Source: Bacillus horti (lineage in GTDB: Bacteria > Bacillota > Bacilli > Caldalkalibacillales > JCM-10596). From it: 34,684 nucleotides of DNA. Positions 8,225 to 16,112 of this stretch are shown here, in pieces. Within the stretch, counting starts at the first letter, position 1. Each line of letters begins with the position of its first letter. Made by a program: the position numbers and the translations under genes. The notes below the pieces were generated by a model. The model was not told where the DNA came from and did no database searches. It worked only from the letters and a program-made list of their open reading frames with translations. The stretch covers positions 1-34,684 of the forward strand of contig NZ_JAUSTY010000030.1 in NCBI RefSeq assembly GCF_030813115.1. Reading direction: 5' to 3'.

Positions 8225-9118
8225 GTGCTAGAAAATACAATTGAGCTACTCTCAAACTCAAGTAATCCCGTGGACAAAGAATGGGCTGCCATGTATGATC
8301 TTATTTATCTGCGTAGGGAAAAGCTACTAACTCCAATGGAACAGCTTGATAGAATCGAAGTTTTTAAGCCTAAAGAAGTAGAAATGAAGATATTAAAGTC
8401 TATTTTAAAAGCCTATATTTATTCAGATCTTCAAGAACGGTATTCGATTTTTTTGCATATCAGTGGAACCGATGAATTAATTGATAGTCTTACTAGCACA
8501 TTTATAAAGGATTCTTTTAACATAAGACTAGGTTTAATTATGAGCTATGTATATTTGTTTGAGAATGACCTAGAGAAATCTAGAGAGTATAGTTATTCCA
8601 TACTAAATCAAAGCTTCTTTGAAAATGTAAAAGCAAATGCACATCATAATCTAGGCACTTCATTTTTACTTGAAGGCTATGAAAAGGCATCAGAACACCT
8701 TAATAAGGCATTAGACTTTTTTATGTATCATAATCAGGCTACTAAAGTAAAACAGGTTGATCTCAATTTATCCTTTCTCCAATCACTATGGAATAAAGAT
8801 TTTGCTTATACTTTGTCCCTTGATAATCATACCTGTTTCTTAACTTATATTTATTACCTAATTAAAAAAGGAGAATCCATACTAGCACTAGAACATATAA
8901 ATAGGATAGCTATAGAGGATTTAGATCAGTGGGATAAAGCTTTTTACTTCTACTACAAGGGACTTCTCTCTCAGGATAAGACAGATTATTACTACTCTGT
9001 AGAGTATTTTTCAAATCTCAATAACTTTTTTCACATTCAGCTACCTTTGCTAGAATTAAAAAAATTAGGAGAAAATGAAGTAGCACTTCGAATTCTACGT
9101 TCAAGAAGGAGGAAGTAA
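8225..9118 (+). CDS. AimR-like peptide receptor, C-terminal TPR part after in-frame TGA
   Basis: This is the same frame as 7958-8221, continued after the TGA. The 297 codons are helical, with TPR-like pairs (for example NAHHNLGTSFLLEGYEKASEHLNKALDFF at about 135-165, and SILALEHINRIA). This is the peptide-binding solenoid of AimR/RRNPP receptors, and the total length with the first part (about 385) is the family's usual size. The GTG at 8225 has no proper ribosome binding site, so separate translation would depend on reinitiation after the TGA 3 bases earlier. The intact sequence after the stop, with no other damage, argues for a recent mutation or readthrough rather than old decay. Its stop lies 2 bp before the peptide gene. 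Confidence 0.75.
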   Translation: MLENTIELLSNSSNPVDKEWAAMYDLIYLRREKLLTPMEQLDRIEVFKPKEVEMKILKSILKAYIYSDLQERYSIFLHISGTDELIDSLTSTFIKDSFNIRLGLIMSYVYLFENDLEKSREYSYSILNQSFFENVKANAHHNLGTSFLLEGYEKASEHLNKALDFFMYHNQATKVKQVDLNLSFLQSLWNKDFAYTLSLDNHTCFLTYIYYLIKKGESILALEHINRIAIEDLDQWDKAFYFYYKGLLSQDKTDYYYSVEYFSNLNNFFHIQLPLLELKKLGENEVALRILRSRRRK

Positions 9119-9120
9119 CC

Positions 9121-9258
9121 ATGAAGGGGTTCGTAAAAATTTTGTTTTCCAGCACAATTGTTATTATTATTTTTATCATGAGCTCTTTTTCAGCTTTAGG
9201 AGGACCAGGGAACGGTATGATTGAACCATATTCAATCAAATTAGATGAGAAATACTGA
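9121..9258 (+). CDS. AimP/Phr-like secreted signalling peptide precursor
   Basis: A 45-residue product: a short basic start (MKGFVK), a strongly hydrophobic stretch (ILFSSTIVIIIFIMSSF), a likely signal-peptidase site near FSA, then a tail of about 20 residues ending LDEKY. AAGGAGG with 7-bp spacing precedes the ATG, and the gene begins 2 bp after the receptor's stop codon, the standard arrangement for RRNPP receptor-peptide pairs such as AimR-AimP. The tail (LGGPGNGMIEPYSIKLDEKY) lacks the '..RGA' ending of known phage arbitrium hexapeptides, so the mature signal cannot be named. A terminator follows. This short gene is easily missed because the opposite strand carries a longer, meaningless ORF. 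Confidence 0.7.
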   Translation: MKGFVKILFSSTIVIIIFIMSSFSALGGPGNGMIEPYSIKLDEKY

Positions 9259-9313
9259 GTTTGTCAATTTACTCTTATGAAACTACTAACTCTTTTTATA
9301 GTTGCATGGTTGG

Positions 9314-9346
9314 TAACCACAAGATTTTTTATCTTGTGGTTATTTT
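9314..9346 (+). terminator. Rho-independent terminator of the AimR-AimP-like operon
   Basis: A perfect 12-bp stem, TAACCACAAGAT / ATCTTGTGGTTA, with a 5-base T loop is followed by TTTT. It lies 56 bp after the peptide gene stop. Confidence 0.85.
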
Positions 9347-9364
9347 AAATCTGTGACTATAAAA

Positions 9365-10054
9365 TTAGTATCTATTCTCATAACTATTAGACTGAGTGTA
9401 GTAATTAGACTGCGAAAACCTTGGATCTATACTACCGGCATAAGGATAACTTGTTGTTGAATAAGCAGGTGGATTAGAATAGCTTCCTCTTTGATTGCCC
9501 TGATTCGCATACGTCTGTCTCACACACCCATCTGTCGGACCAATAACAATCGTCTCATTTAATGGAGCCAGTGTTTTTCGTAACTGCTCAGGGTTCAAAC
9601 AATATGTGTGAGCTAGAACCTCAATTGGCGTTTTCCTTAGAATATCTGAGCCAAAAATATACTCAGGATATGGGGCATCAAAGATGGCGAGTAAATGGGT
9701 ACGATCCTCAGAGGCAATTTCCCAATGCCACCAGCCCTGAGGAACATTAGCGACCTGTCCAGGTGCAATCGGAACATTAGACAATTCGTTGGTAAATGGA
9801 TTGATTAAAGACACCACAGCTGAACCAGTGATACAGTAAACGAGCTCTGACGCATTCTGATGATAATGTGGTTCTACTACCCTACTTTTACTTAAATAGA
9901 TATCTAAAAGCGACACATTACCTAGTGTGTTTAAAATATCTTTGCCTAAGCGATTTATATAGTTCTCAGAGTTTCTTGTAACCAATCGGTTCTGATTTAG
10001 ATCAGCAAAGTATTGTACATTAGAGCTAGTAAACTTAACGTAAGGATTTACCAC
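9365..10054 (-). CDS. cupin-domain protein with Tyr/Ser/Asn-rich tail
   Basis: A single cupin barrel with the full 3-His/1-Glu metal site: EPHYHQNASE (His, His, Glu at about 63, 65 and 70 from the GTG start) and PQGWWHWE (His at about 110). It resembles one domain of bacterial oxalate decarboxylases and germin-like proteins. The last 45 residues (after TDGCVRQTYA) are low-complexity, rich in Tyr, Ser, Asn, Pro and Gly, as in spore-coat proteins, and OxdD is a known cupin of the Bacillus coat. A coat role is therefore likely but inferred. The GTG start is preferred because GGAG lies 7 bases upstream; the ATG five codons earlier has no ribosome binding site. Confidence 0.7.
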   Translation of the reverse strand: MVNPYVKFTSSNVQYFADLNQNRLVTRNSENYINRLGKDILNTLGNVSLLDIYLSKSRVVEPHYHQNASELVYCITGSAVVSLINPFTNELSNVPIAPGQVANVPQGWWHWEIASEDRTHLLAIFDAPYPEYIFGSDILRKTPIEVLAHTYCLNPEQLRKTLAPLNETIVIGPTDGCVRQTYANQGNQRGSYSNPPAYSTTSYPYAGSIDPRFSQSNYYTQSNSYENRY

Positions 10055-10159
10055 ACAACACAGCTCCATTCATCAAAGACTATTATCGTATTGTATGATT
10101 TAGGAGCGAAATCGTGACAAATGACTAGATTATGAAACAAAACTTCCCTCAAATTAAGA

Positions 10160-10219
10160 AAAGCTTCTATTGAAGCCTTCTCAAAGAGGTTGTGTAGTCC
10201 ATCATTAGTGGAATCTTTT
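10160..10219. repeat. 60-bp structured repeat, copy 1
   Basis: This matches 34471-34530 at 52 of 60 positions with no gap and in the same orientation. It can fold with outer arms AAAGCTTC / GAATCTTT (one mismatch in this copy) around an inner hairpin, CTTCT-CAA-AGAGG. The shared core TAGTCCATCATTAG is invariant. The copy lies alone in the 10070-10338 gap between the cupin and PP2C genes, in which I see no coding sequence. Confidence 0.65.
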
Positions 10220-10285
10220 ACATGCAGCCAAATTTATAAAACTTGAAGAAATCATTGTATCAATTTTTATAAATTCTTAGACTGT

Positions 10286-10328
10286 AAAAAAGCTCATTAC
10301 CCCGCTTGATCAAAAATGGGTAATGAGC
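10286..10328 (-). terminator. Rho-independent terminator of the PP2C gene
   Basis: On the minus strand an 11-bp stem, GCTCATTACCC / GGGTAATGAGC, is followed by TTTTTT. It sits 11 bp beyond the stop codon of the phosphatase gene. Confidence 0.85.
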
Positions 10329-10338
10329 ATTTATTATT

Positions 10339-11163
10339 TTACAAAGCTACCTTAATATAAGTCCGATCATCAAAGGAAACATAGCCACGCTGTAGTCCCT
10401 TAGCACTTTTATATTTCCTAAAGCATAACGGATCAGTAGCTAAAATTTCCTTCAAATACTCTTCTGTCTCAATTAGATTATCCCTTAGCTCTGGATAGCC
10501 GTCTGAAGCAAAAATCAAATGCTCTGCATCAGCAGGAACTGGTATGGCTTTAATCCGCTCCATTAACATCGAAAAGCCATTGACCACTTCATAGCCATAT
10601 TGATTACCCTCTTTGTTTTGTAAAAAGTATTGCTTTTGAATGAGTGGCATAATGAATTCAAATCCAGTATCCTTCTCAAGCAATTCCTCCACCGTTCTCC
10701 CTCTTTGAATTTCCGACTCAAGAAATAAAGAACGTGCGGCAGCTGTAATATCGTCGATCTCTTTAGGGTTTGTATGGGTCGTATTATCAACCATACATTG
10801 GCAATCTCCCACTAACCAGATCATTTTGTGATAGCTACTGTATATGACCATTGAAGCTGCTGGAGCAAGATACGGAGTCTGAGCCAGTTCTTCATAAATC
10901 CCTTGCTTTCTATAGTAAGCCGTTAATTCTTCATTAATCGTTGCAATAATTTGTTCTATCTCAGCCTGTTCTGGCATGTCCTGCATCACTTGTCCAATTA
11001 ATTGAGAAATCAATTGACCGGGTGTTTTTCCATCAATTAAGCGACCAGAAACGTTCGTAGCCCCATCAATAACACAGACAAAATGCTCATTTACAACGTA
11101 ATAATCCTCACACGTTTCTGGTCGTCCTGTCTTGGCAACAATCTGCTTTTCTATGACCTTCAT
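10339..11163 (-). CDS. PP2C-like serine/threonine phosphatase
   Basis: A 274-residue soluble protein with the metal-binding framework of PPM/PP2C phosphatases: CEDYYVV (Asp20), CVIDGATN (Asp33-Gly34), WLVGDCQ, HLIFASDGYPEL and the C-terminal SFDDRTYIKV. It is a little longer than minimal bacterial PP2Cs and has an inserted helical region around 120-190. A regulatory role in dephosphorylating a protein or small molecule is inferred. AAGGAAGG precedes the ATG. It lies 82 bp after the NUDIX gene on the same strand and may be co-transcribed. No partner kinase is in the window. Confidence 0.75.
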   Translation of the reverse strand: MKVIEKQIVAKTGRPETCEDYYVVNEHFVCVIDGATNVSGRLIDGKTPGQLISQLIGQVMQDMPEQAEIEQIIATINEELTAYYRKQGIYEELAQTPYLAPAASMVIYSSYHKMIWLVGDCQCMVDNTTHTNPKEIDDITAAARSLFLESEIQRGRTVEELLEKDTGFEFIMPLIQKQYFLQNKEGNQYGYEVVNGFSMLMERIKAIPVPADAEHLIFASDGYPELRDNLIETEEYLKEILATDPLCFRKYKSAKGLQRGYVSFDDRTYIKVAL

Positions 11164-11245
11164 AGGAATATCCTTCCTTAATGTGTTTTATATGACGGCA
11201 AGCTCTAATTTGATGAGCTATCCTAATTGAAAAAGAGGCTAGAGT

Positions 11246-11869
11246 TTAATCAAAGTAAGGGGTCAACGAAGGGTTATTCATGTACGTAAAGAGAAGTCGA
11301 ATTTGCTCAGGAGTCATTCGGTCTAGGGATATAGGAGGAAGCTCATCCACTCCAAAAAAGCCTATCTCTTCGATTTCAATGCTTTCACTAGGCTCTCCGC
11401 CAATGATGTCGCATTCAAAATAAAAGGTGTAGATATCAAAAGCAGAAGGAAGCTGATTATGGCATTTTCGATCAAAGAGGGCAAGCATACGTTTTACTTC
11501 CACCTCATAGCCCGTCTCCTCTCGAACCTCCTTAATCACAGAGCCGCTAGGTGTTTGCCCAATGTCTGACCAACCGCCTGGTAAGCACCATTTGCCGTCC
11601 GCTTTTTCACGAACAAACAGCATTTTCTCATCCCTAAAGATGACAGCACGAGCCCCAACCTTCGGTGTGGCATAGCCTGTTTCATTGGCGAACCAGCTTT
11701 TAATGTCCACACGCTCCTGCCCAGACATGAGCTCCATCATATCCACAGAAATCTCTCTAAGCTCTTCGTACCTTTCTATATCAAACTCATCCTTCCCATA
11801 AGCAAGACCACTTTGGGCGAGAGCCTGGATTCTCTTTGTCCACTCTAACAGCTTTTGTTGTGTATCCAC
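11246..11869 (-). CDS. NUDIX hydrolase with Nudix_hydro_N domain
   Basis: A 207-residue enzyme that should hydrolyse a nucleoside-diphosphate-linked substrate. The N-terminal helical domain (about 1-60, KLLEWTKRIQALAQSGLAYG...ERYEELREI) is the Nudix_hydro_N module found in ADP-ribose/CDP-alcohol pyrophosphatases. The Nudix box follows as GGWSDIGQTPSGSVIKEV then REETGY; the first Glu of the canonical GX5E is Gln and the RE is KE, while the metal-binding REExG-type core is kept. The GTG start is chosen because GAGGAG lies 7 bases upstream and it removes a Lys-rich 25-residue extension that would need a TTG start. The gene lies downstream of the ABC operon. Confidence 0.8.
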   Translation of the reverse strand: MDTQQKLLEWTKRIQALAQSGLAYGKDEFDIERYEELREISVDMMELMSGQERVDIKSWFANETGYATPKVGARAVIFRDEKMLFVREKADGKWCLPGGWSDIGQTPSGSVIKEVREETGYEVEVKRMLALFDRKCHNQLPSAFDIYTFYFECDIIGGEPSESIEIEEIGFFGVDELPPISLDRMTPEQIRLLFTYMNNPSLTPYFD

Positions 11870-11982
11870 AGTTACTCTCCTCACTTCTCTATCATCCTTT
11901 TTCTCTAAGCCATCCACTTTTTTTCTTGTCAAAGCAAAGCTCAATTTACAATGAAGCCGAGCTCAAATATCACTTGAAACTT

Positions 11983-13212
11983 TTATTCTGTACTCTCAAT
12001 TTCTTCCTGTAGCTCTAACAACCTGTTCCAAATGTCCTGATCAAATTCCGAAGCAAAGCTTCCGTCCGTGTACTCTGCTTCCTGAATCATTTCATGATAG
12101 GGTTTTGATAAAGATGTTGAAATATTGAGATTAGGTTCCTTCATTAATGAGCGTAGTGCAGGAATATAATTGGAATTATCGCTTAGCTCCCTAGCATTCT
12201 CCAGATTGGATAAAAAGGATATGAACTGAGTAGCACGCTCAAGATCCTGTTCTGTAGACTTCTCAGATTGTAGCACAACAATCCCACTTCCCCCACTCAT
12301 ATAACCTCTTTCTCTTTCCGTCTCGTTATTGCTATAAGGGATGGGAATAATGTCTAAATCAAACTTTCCCGCAACAAGTCTCTCAATTAAAGAAATATGC
12401 TCAGAGGAGCTTAAGAGAAAAGCACCCTGACCATTAACAAATTCAGTAATGGCTAGATGATGAGTGAGAGGCGGCATAATCTGATAGGAATGGACAGCCG
12501 CTGTCCATTCCACTAAATCTCCCCTAGACAAAGCCTCTCTCTCAAATTCATCATTACCTTCAGCTATATATGTTCCTTTTTGCTTTAACATCGTTCGCAA
12601 ATACCAGGGGGTTTGTAGATCTGTATGAAAGCCCCAGAGCATACCATTGGAGGGGATACCAGCTATATCATTAGCAATCTCCCATAAATCATCCCACGTA
12701 TAAATGCCATATGGTGAAACGTACCCTTGACTTTCTAACATAGATTGATTGACATAAATAGTTGGTAGGCTTCCACCAATGGGCCATGCCCACAAAGCAT
12801 TATCATATTGAAAGCGACTGGCAATGCCAGGCACTAAGTCCTTAAGTTTAGCCGAATCTAGCCAGTCCTCAAGAGCAACAATTCCTTCCGCCTCAATAAG
12901 TGAATAGATCCCATAGTGAGCACTAATCTCAGCTAAATCCGGAGGAGTTGTAGCTGAAACAGCTCCAACTAACTCCTCCAGCAGTGTTTCAGAGTTATGA
13001 AAGTAGCGTACATTAACAAGCATATGCTCAGTCTCTTCTTCAAACCTTTTTGCCATTTCACCCGTTTCAGGGTTACTTGTCCATAGCTCAAGTACCTCTC
13101 TAGGCTTTGTTTCTTGAGTGAGATTAAAGCCTTGCTGATCCATCTGCCATAAGTACATGAGAATAGCTATGATACCTACAAGACTGATTCCCAGCCAAAG
13201 GTTTCTCTTCAT
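11983..13212 (-). CDS. second extracellular solute-binding-like protein, membrane-anchored
   Basis: A 409-residue protein with an N-terminal membrane anchor (about 5-23, LWLGISLVGIIAILMYLW) and no lipobox cysteine, followed by a family-1 solute-binding fold (LELWTSNPETGEMAKRFEEE, later TWDDLWEIANDI and GYMSGGSGIVVL). Family-1 proteins usually bind sugars, unlike the AfuA/FbpA-type binding protein upstream. It is the last gene of the kinase-regulator-ABC cluster, 57 bp after the permease gene. It could supply a second substrate to the transporter or act as a sensing partner for the kinase, as HptA does in Staphylococcus. GGAGGA lies 6 bases before the ATG at 13212; a GTG one codon earlier is possible. 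Confidence 0.75.
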   Translation of the reverse strand: MKRNLWLGISLVGIIAILMYLWQMDQQGFNLTQETKPREVLELWTSNPETGEMAKRFEEETEHMLVNVRYFHNSETLLEELVGAVSATTPPDLAEISAHYGIYSLIEAEGIVALEDWLDSAKLKDLVPGIASRFQYDNALWAWPIGGSLPTIYVNQSMLESQGYVSPYGIYTWDDLWEIANDIAGIPSNGMLWGFHTDLQTPWYLRTMLKQKGTYIAEGNDEFEREALSRGDLVEWTAAVHSYQIMPPLTHHLAITEFVNGQGAFLLSSSEHISLIERLVAGKFDLDIIPIPYSNNETERERGYMSGGSGIVVLQSEKSTEQDLERATQFISFLSNLENARELSDNSNYIPALRSLMKEPNLNISTSLSKPYHEMIQEAEYTDGSFASEFDQDIWNRLLELQEEIESTE

Positions 13213-13269
13213 CACGATTCCTCCCTGTGTCTTACCTTATTTTCAAGGCAAAAATGAGGATTGTCAATC

Positions 13270-14943
13270 TTAGAGAGAGAAGCCTTTTTTACCTGATAGC
13301 TTGCTCACAACAATGAGCGAAACAATTGTACTTAACGATAGAATTGAGGCAAGAGCAGCAGCCGTTCCGAAGTTGGCTGTGAATACCTCACTATAAATGG
13401 CAACTGTAATCGTAGCCGTTGCTCCATAATAAAGAACAATCGTTGAGCTCAGCTCATTAATCGTTGTAATCCAGCTAAGAATAGCTCCTGAAAGTACACC
13501 AGGAATCATTAAAATAGCCGTTGTTTTGAAGAAGGTTTTCATTGGTGGAACCCCCAAGCTAATAGAGGCCTCCTCCACACTTTTGTCAATCTGATAAAGA
13601 ATGGCTGTACTCGAGCGCATCGTATAAGGGAGCTTACGAATACAATAAGCAATCACTAATATAATCCACGTTCCTGTCAGCTCGATTGGTGGCTTATTAA
13701 AGGCAATAATTAAGCTGATCCCTAGAACCGTTCCTGGAATAACGTATGGAATCATGATTAACGCATCCAGCAATGAGGTGATTTTGGATCTTCTTCTTAC
13801 GACAACATAGGATAATAAAAGTCCTAAGGTAACCATAATAACAATAGCTATACTTGAATAAGTAAACGTATTAACAATCGCTTTTGGTACGCGATAAAGA
13901 ACCTCTTTATAGCTGTCAAAGCTAAATTCTCCGGTAAATACTGGTCCATTTGTCTTTAAGAAGGACGTTGTAATAACCGTAGCCTGTGGAATGATTGAAA
14001 CGGCAATAACGATTAAAACAAAAGCAAAAACGAAAAACTTTGTCGCCCCTTTTAATTTCTTCTCTGCTGGTGGGCGCAGACCACTTACTGTATAGGTCTT
14101 ACGGTTTACCAAATACCTCTGAACAAATAACACGGAGGTTGTCACAACAAGCAGAATCATACTTAAAGTACTTGCCATGGCAGGGTTTGAGCCCATTTCA
14201 CTAATAAATTGCTCATACGCTAAGATAGGTAGAACCTTCTCGCCTTGGCCAATTAGCATCGGCGTACCGAAGTCGGCAAAGGAAGCCATAAATACCATTA
14301 ATGCTCCCGTTGAAAGTGTTGGGAAAATAAGTGGAAGCGTAACTGTACGCATACGTTTCCATCCGTGCATTCCCATGCTTTCAGATGCCTCTTCTAAAGA
14401 GCTATCAATTGTTTTTAACGCTCCTGATACATACAGGTAAATATGTGGGTAGAACTGAATACTAAACACCCAGATCATCCCGTGTAGACCATAAATAGAC
14501 TTGATGTTAAGGCCTAGCTCTGCTAGGAAGCGTGTGATAAATCCATTGTTTCCAAGCATTAGAATCCAAGAATATGCCCCGATAAAAGGAGGGGAAAGTA
14601 AAGTCAAGATAATAAGAATATTAATGACTCCTTTAAAAGGAAACTCATAGCGTGTCATGAAATAAGCCATAGGTATTCCAATTAAACAAGCAAACACAGT
14701 GGCTAATGAAGAAACAATAAAGCTATTAAAGAGAGCACTGTAATAATACTTATACTGGAAAAAAGTCTCGTATGTGGTAAAGTCAATCTTACCGTCTTGA
14801 ACAAAACTATTTACTAATATATTGAATAAGGGGTAAATGAGAAAGAAGCCTATTAAAATAAATGCTCCAATCGTTACAAAGTTCCAAAAGTCTAAATACG
14901 TTTTAAACGGCTTTCGTTGAGGTTTTAGCTTTGCTGTTTGCAT
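13270..14943 (-). CDS. ABC transporter permease, fused double module
   Basis: A 557-residue integral membrane protein made of two homologous permease halves (about 1-275 and 300-557), each with around six membrane segments and an EAA-type loop contacting the ATPase (EEASESMGMHGWKRM in the first half, EEASISLGVPPMKTF in the second). This duplication is typical of the FbpB/ThiP/AfuB/PhnU group. The start overlaps the ATPase gene by 41 bp. The ATG at 14943 lies 12 bases after AGGAGG, rather far; an upstream ATG at 14988 has no site. It is the translocation channel for the adjacent ATPase and binding lipoprotein. Confidence 0.9.
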   Translation of the reverse strand: MQTAKLKPQRKPFKTYLDFWNFVTIGAFILIGFFLIYPLFNILVNSFVQDGKIDFTTYETFFQYKYYYSALFNSFIVSSLATVFACLIGIPMAYFMTRYEFPFKGVINILIILTLLSPPFIGAYSWILMLGNNGFITRFLAELGLNIKSIYGLHGMIWVFSIQFYPHIYLYVSGALKTIDSSLEEASESMGMHGWKRMRTVTLPLIFPTLSTGALMVFMASFADFGTPMLIGQGEKVLPILAYEQFISEMGSNPAMASTLSMILLVVTTSVLFVQRYLVNRKTYTVSGLRPPAEKKLKGATKFFVFAFVLIVIAVSIIPQATVITTSFLKTNGPVFTGEFSFDSYKEVLYRVPKAIVNTFTYSSIAIVIMVTLGLLLSYVVVRRRSKITSLLDALIMIPYVIPGTVLGISLIIAFNKPPIELTGTWIILVIAYCIRKLPYTMRSSTAILYQIDKSVEEASISLGVPPMKTFFKTTAILMIPGVLSGAILSWITTINELSSTIVLYYGATATITVAIYSEVFTANFGTAAALASILSLSTIVSLIVVSKLSGKKGFSL

Positions 14944-16036
14944 GGGAGTTAATGACCTCCTCTCCCTGCTGGTCAAACATAACCGCATATTCTGGATTTA
15001 AATCAATTTTGACCTGATCTCCATCCGTACGTAAATCCTTAAATTGAATATTGTGCTCATGGACTTGAACAACCTGACCGTTAGAAAGCTTAACCTGATA
15101 CTCTACCTTTTCTCCAAGGAAAGTTGATTCAATGATCTTTCCAGCAACAACTGCCTTTGGCTCAGAGCTTGTTTCGTCAACAAATCTTAATTGCTCAGGT
15201 CGAACAGAATAGATGGCTTTACCACTATAGCTACTGTTTAAAGAAACCTCGAAGGAAATACCTGCTATTTGAACGGTTGCTGTACCGTCTTCTTTATAAT
15301 TTGAACAGTCTCCCTCAATAAAGTTTGTGGTTCCAATGAAGTTGGCTACAAACTTATTTTTAGGTGCAAGGTAAATTTCATGAGGCTTCCCAATTTGTTG
15401 AATTTTCCCTTTATTCAGAACAGCGATTCTGTCAGATACAGCAAGCGCTTCCTCCTGATCATGTGTGACATAAATCGTAGTAATATTTAAACTCTTTTGA
15501 AGCTGACGAATATCTGAACGCATCTTTAAACGAAGCTTAGCATCTAAGTTTGAAAGGGGCTCATCCATCAGTAAAAGTCCCGGGTGAATAACCACTGCTC
15601 TTGCAAGAGCAATACGCTGCTGCTGTCCACCACTCAATTGAGCAGGCTGGCGATCCTTAAGATGAGTTAACTCAACCATTTCCAATGCTTCTAGAACGCG
15701 CTTCTCTATGTCCTTCTTACTTACTTTCCTTGCCTTTAATCCGTAGGCTACGTTATCGAAAACCGTCATATGAGGAAAAATCGCATAGCTTTGGAATACC
15801 ATACCAATGTTACGTTTATAAGCCGGTACATCATCTATCTTCTGATCCCCAAAGAAAATATGTCCTTCCTCCTGACGGTAAAAGCCTGCCAATGTACGCA
15901 ATAGAGTTGTCTTCCCGCATCCACTTGGACCAAGTAGGGTAAAAAACTCACCTTGTTCAATGGCTATATCAGCTCCGTCTACACCTTTTATGTCATCAAA
16001 ATACTTACTTACCTTTTCAATTTTAATATGAGCCAT
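14903..16036 (-). CDS. ABC transporter ATP-binding protein (FbpC/AfuC/PotA type)
   Basis: A 377-residue ATPase with Walker A GPSGCGKTT (36-44), Q-loop at FQSY (81), signature LSGGQQQ (134-140), Walker B LLLMDEP (154-160), a His switch in VTHDQEEA, and a C-terminal TOBE/OB region (about 245-355) typical of importer ATPases of the CUT1/Fbp/Pot group. GGAGGAG precedes the ATG. It lies 76 bp after the binding lipoprotein gene, separated by a strong hairpin, and overlaps the permease gene. Annotation as 'iron(III)' or 'spermidine' would be by family only; context suggests a phosphorylated carbon compound. Confidence 0.9.
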   Translation of the reverse strand: MAHIKIEKVSKYFDDIKGVDGADIAIEQGEFFTLLGPSGCGKTTLLRTLAGFYRQEEGHIFFGDQKIDDVPAYKRNIGMVFQSYAIFPHMTVFDNVAYGLKARKVSKKDIEKRVLEALEMVELTHLKDRQPAQLSGGQQQRIALARAVVIHPGLLLMDEPLSNLDAKLRLKMRSDIRQLQKSLNITTIYVTHDQEEALAVSDRIAVLNKGKIQQIGKPHEIYLAPKNKFVANFIGTTNFIEGDCSNYKEDGTATVQIAGISFEVSLNSSYSGKAIYSVRPEQLRFVDETSSEPKAVVAGKIIESTFLGEKVEYQVKLSNGQVVQVHEHNIQFKDLRTDGDQVKIDLNPEYAVMFDQQGEEVINSHANSKAKTSTKAV

Positions 16037-16055
16037 GATCTCTCCTCCTATGAAG

Positions 16056-16081
16056 AAGAATCACGTTCACACGTGATTCTT
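16056..16081. other. intercistronic hairpin between binding protein and ATPase genes
   Basis: A perfect 11-bp inverted repeat, AAGAATCACGT / ACGTGATTCTT, with a 4-base loop and no T-run after it. Such hairpins in binding-protein operons often protect the upstream mRNA or cause partial termination, giving more binding protein than ATPase. That role is inferred. Confidence 0.6.
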
Positions 16082-16112
16082 AACTTTTCCTATCTTTAGA
16101 TCCTACTAATTC

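Noticed and set aside
7586-9364. Prophage around the AimR-like gene
   Set aside because: No integrase, structural or lysis genes and no attachment repeats are visible on either side within the window.
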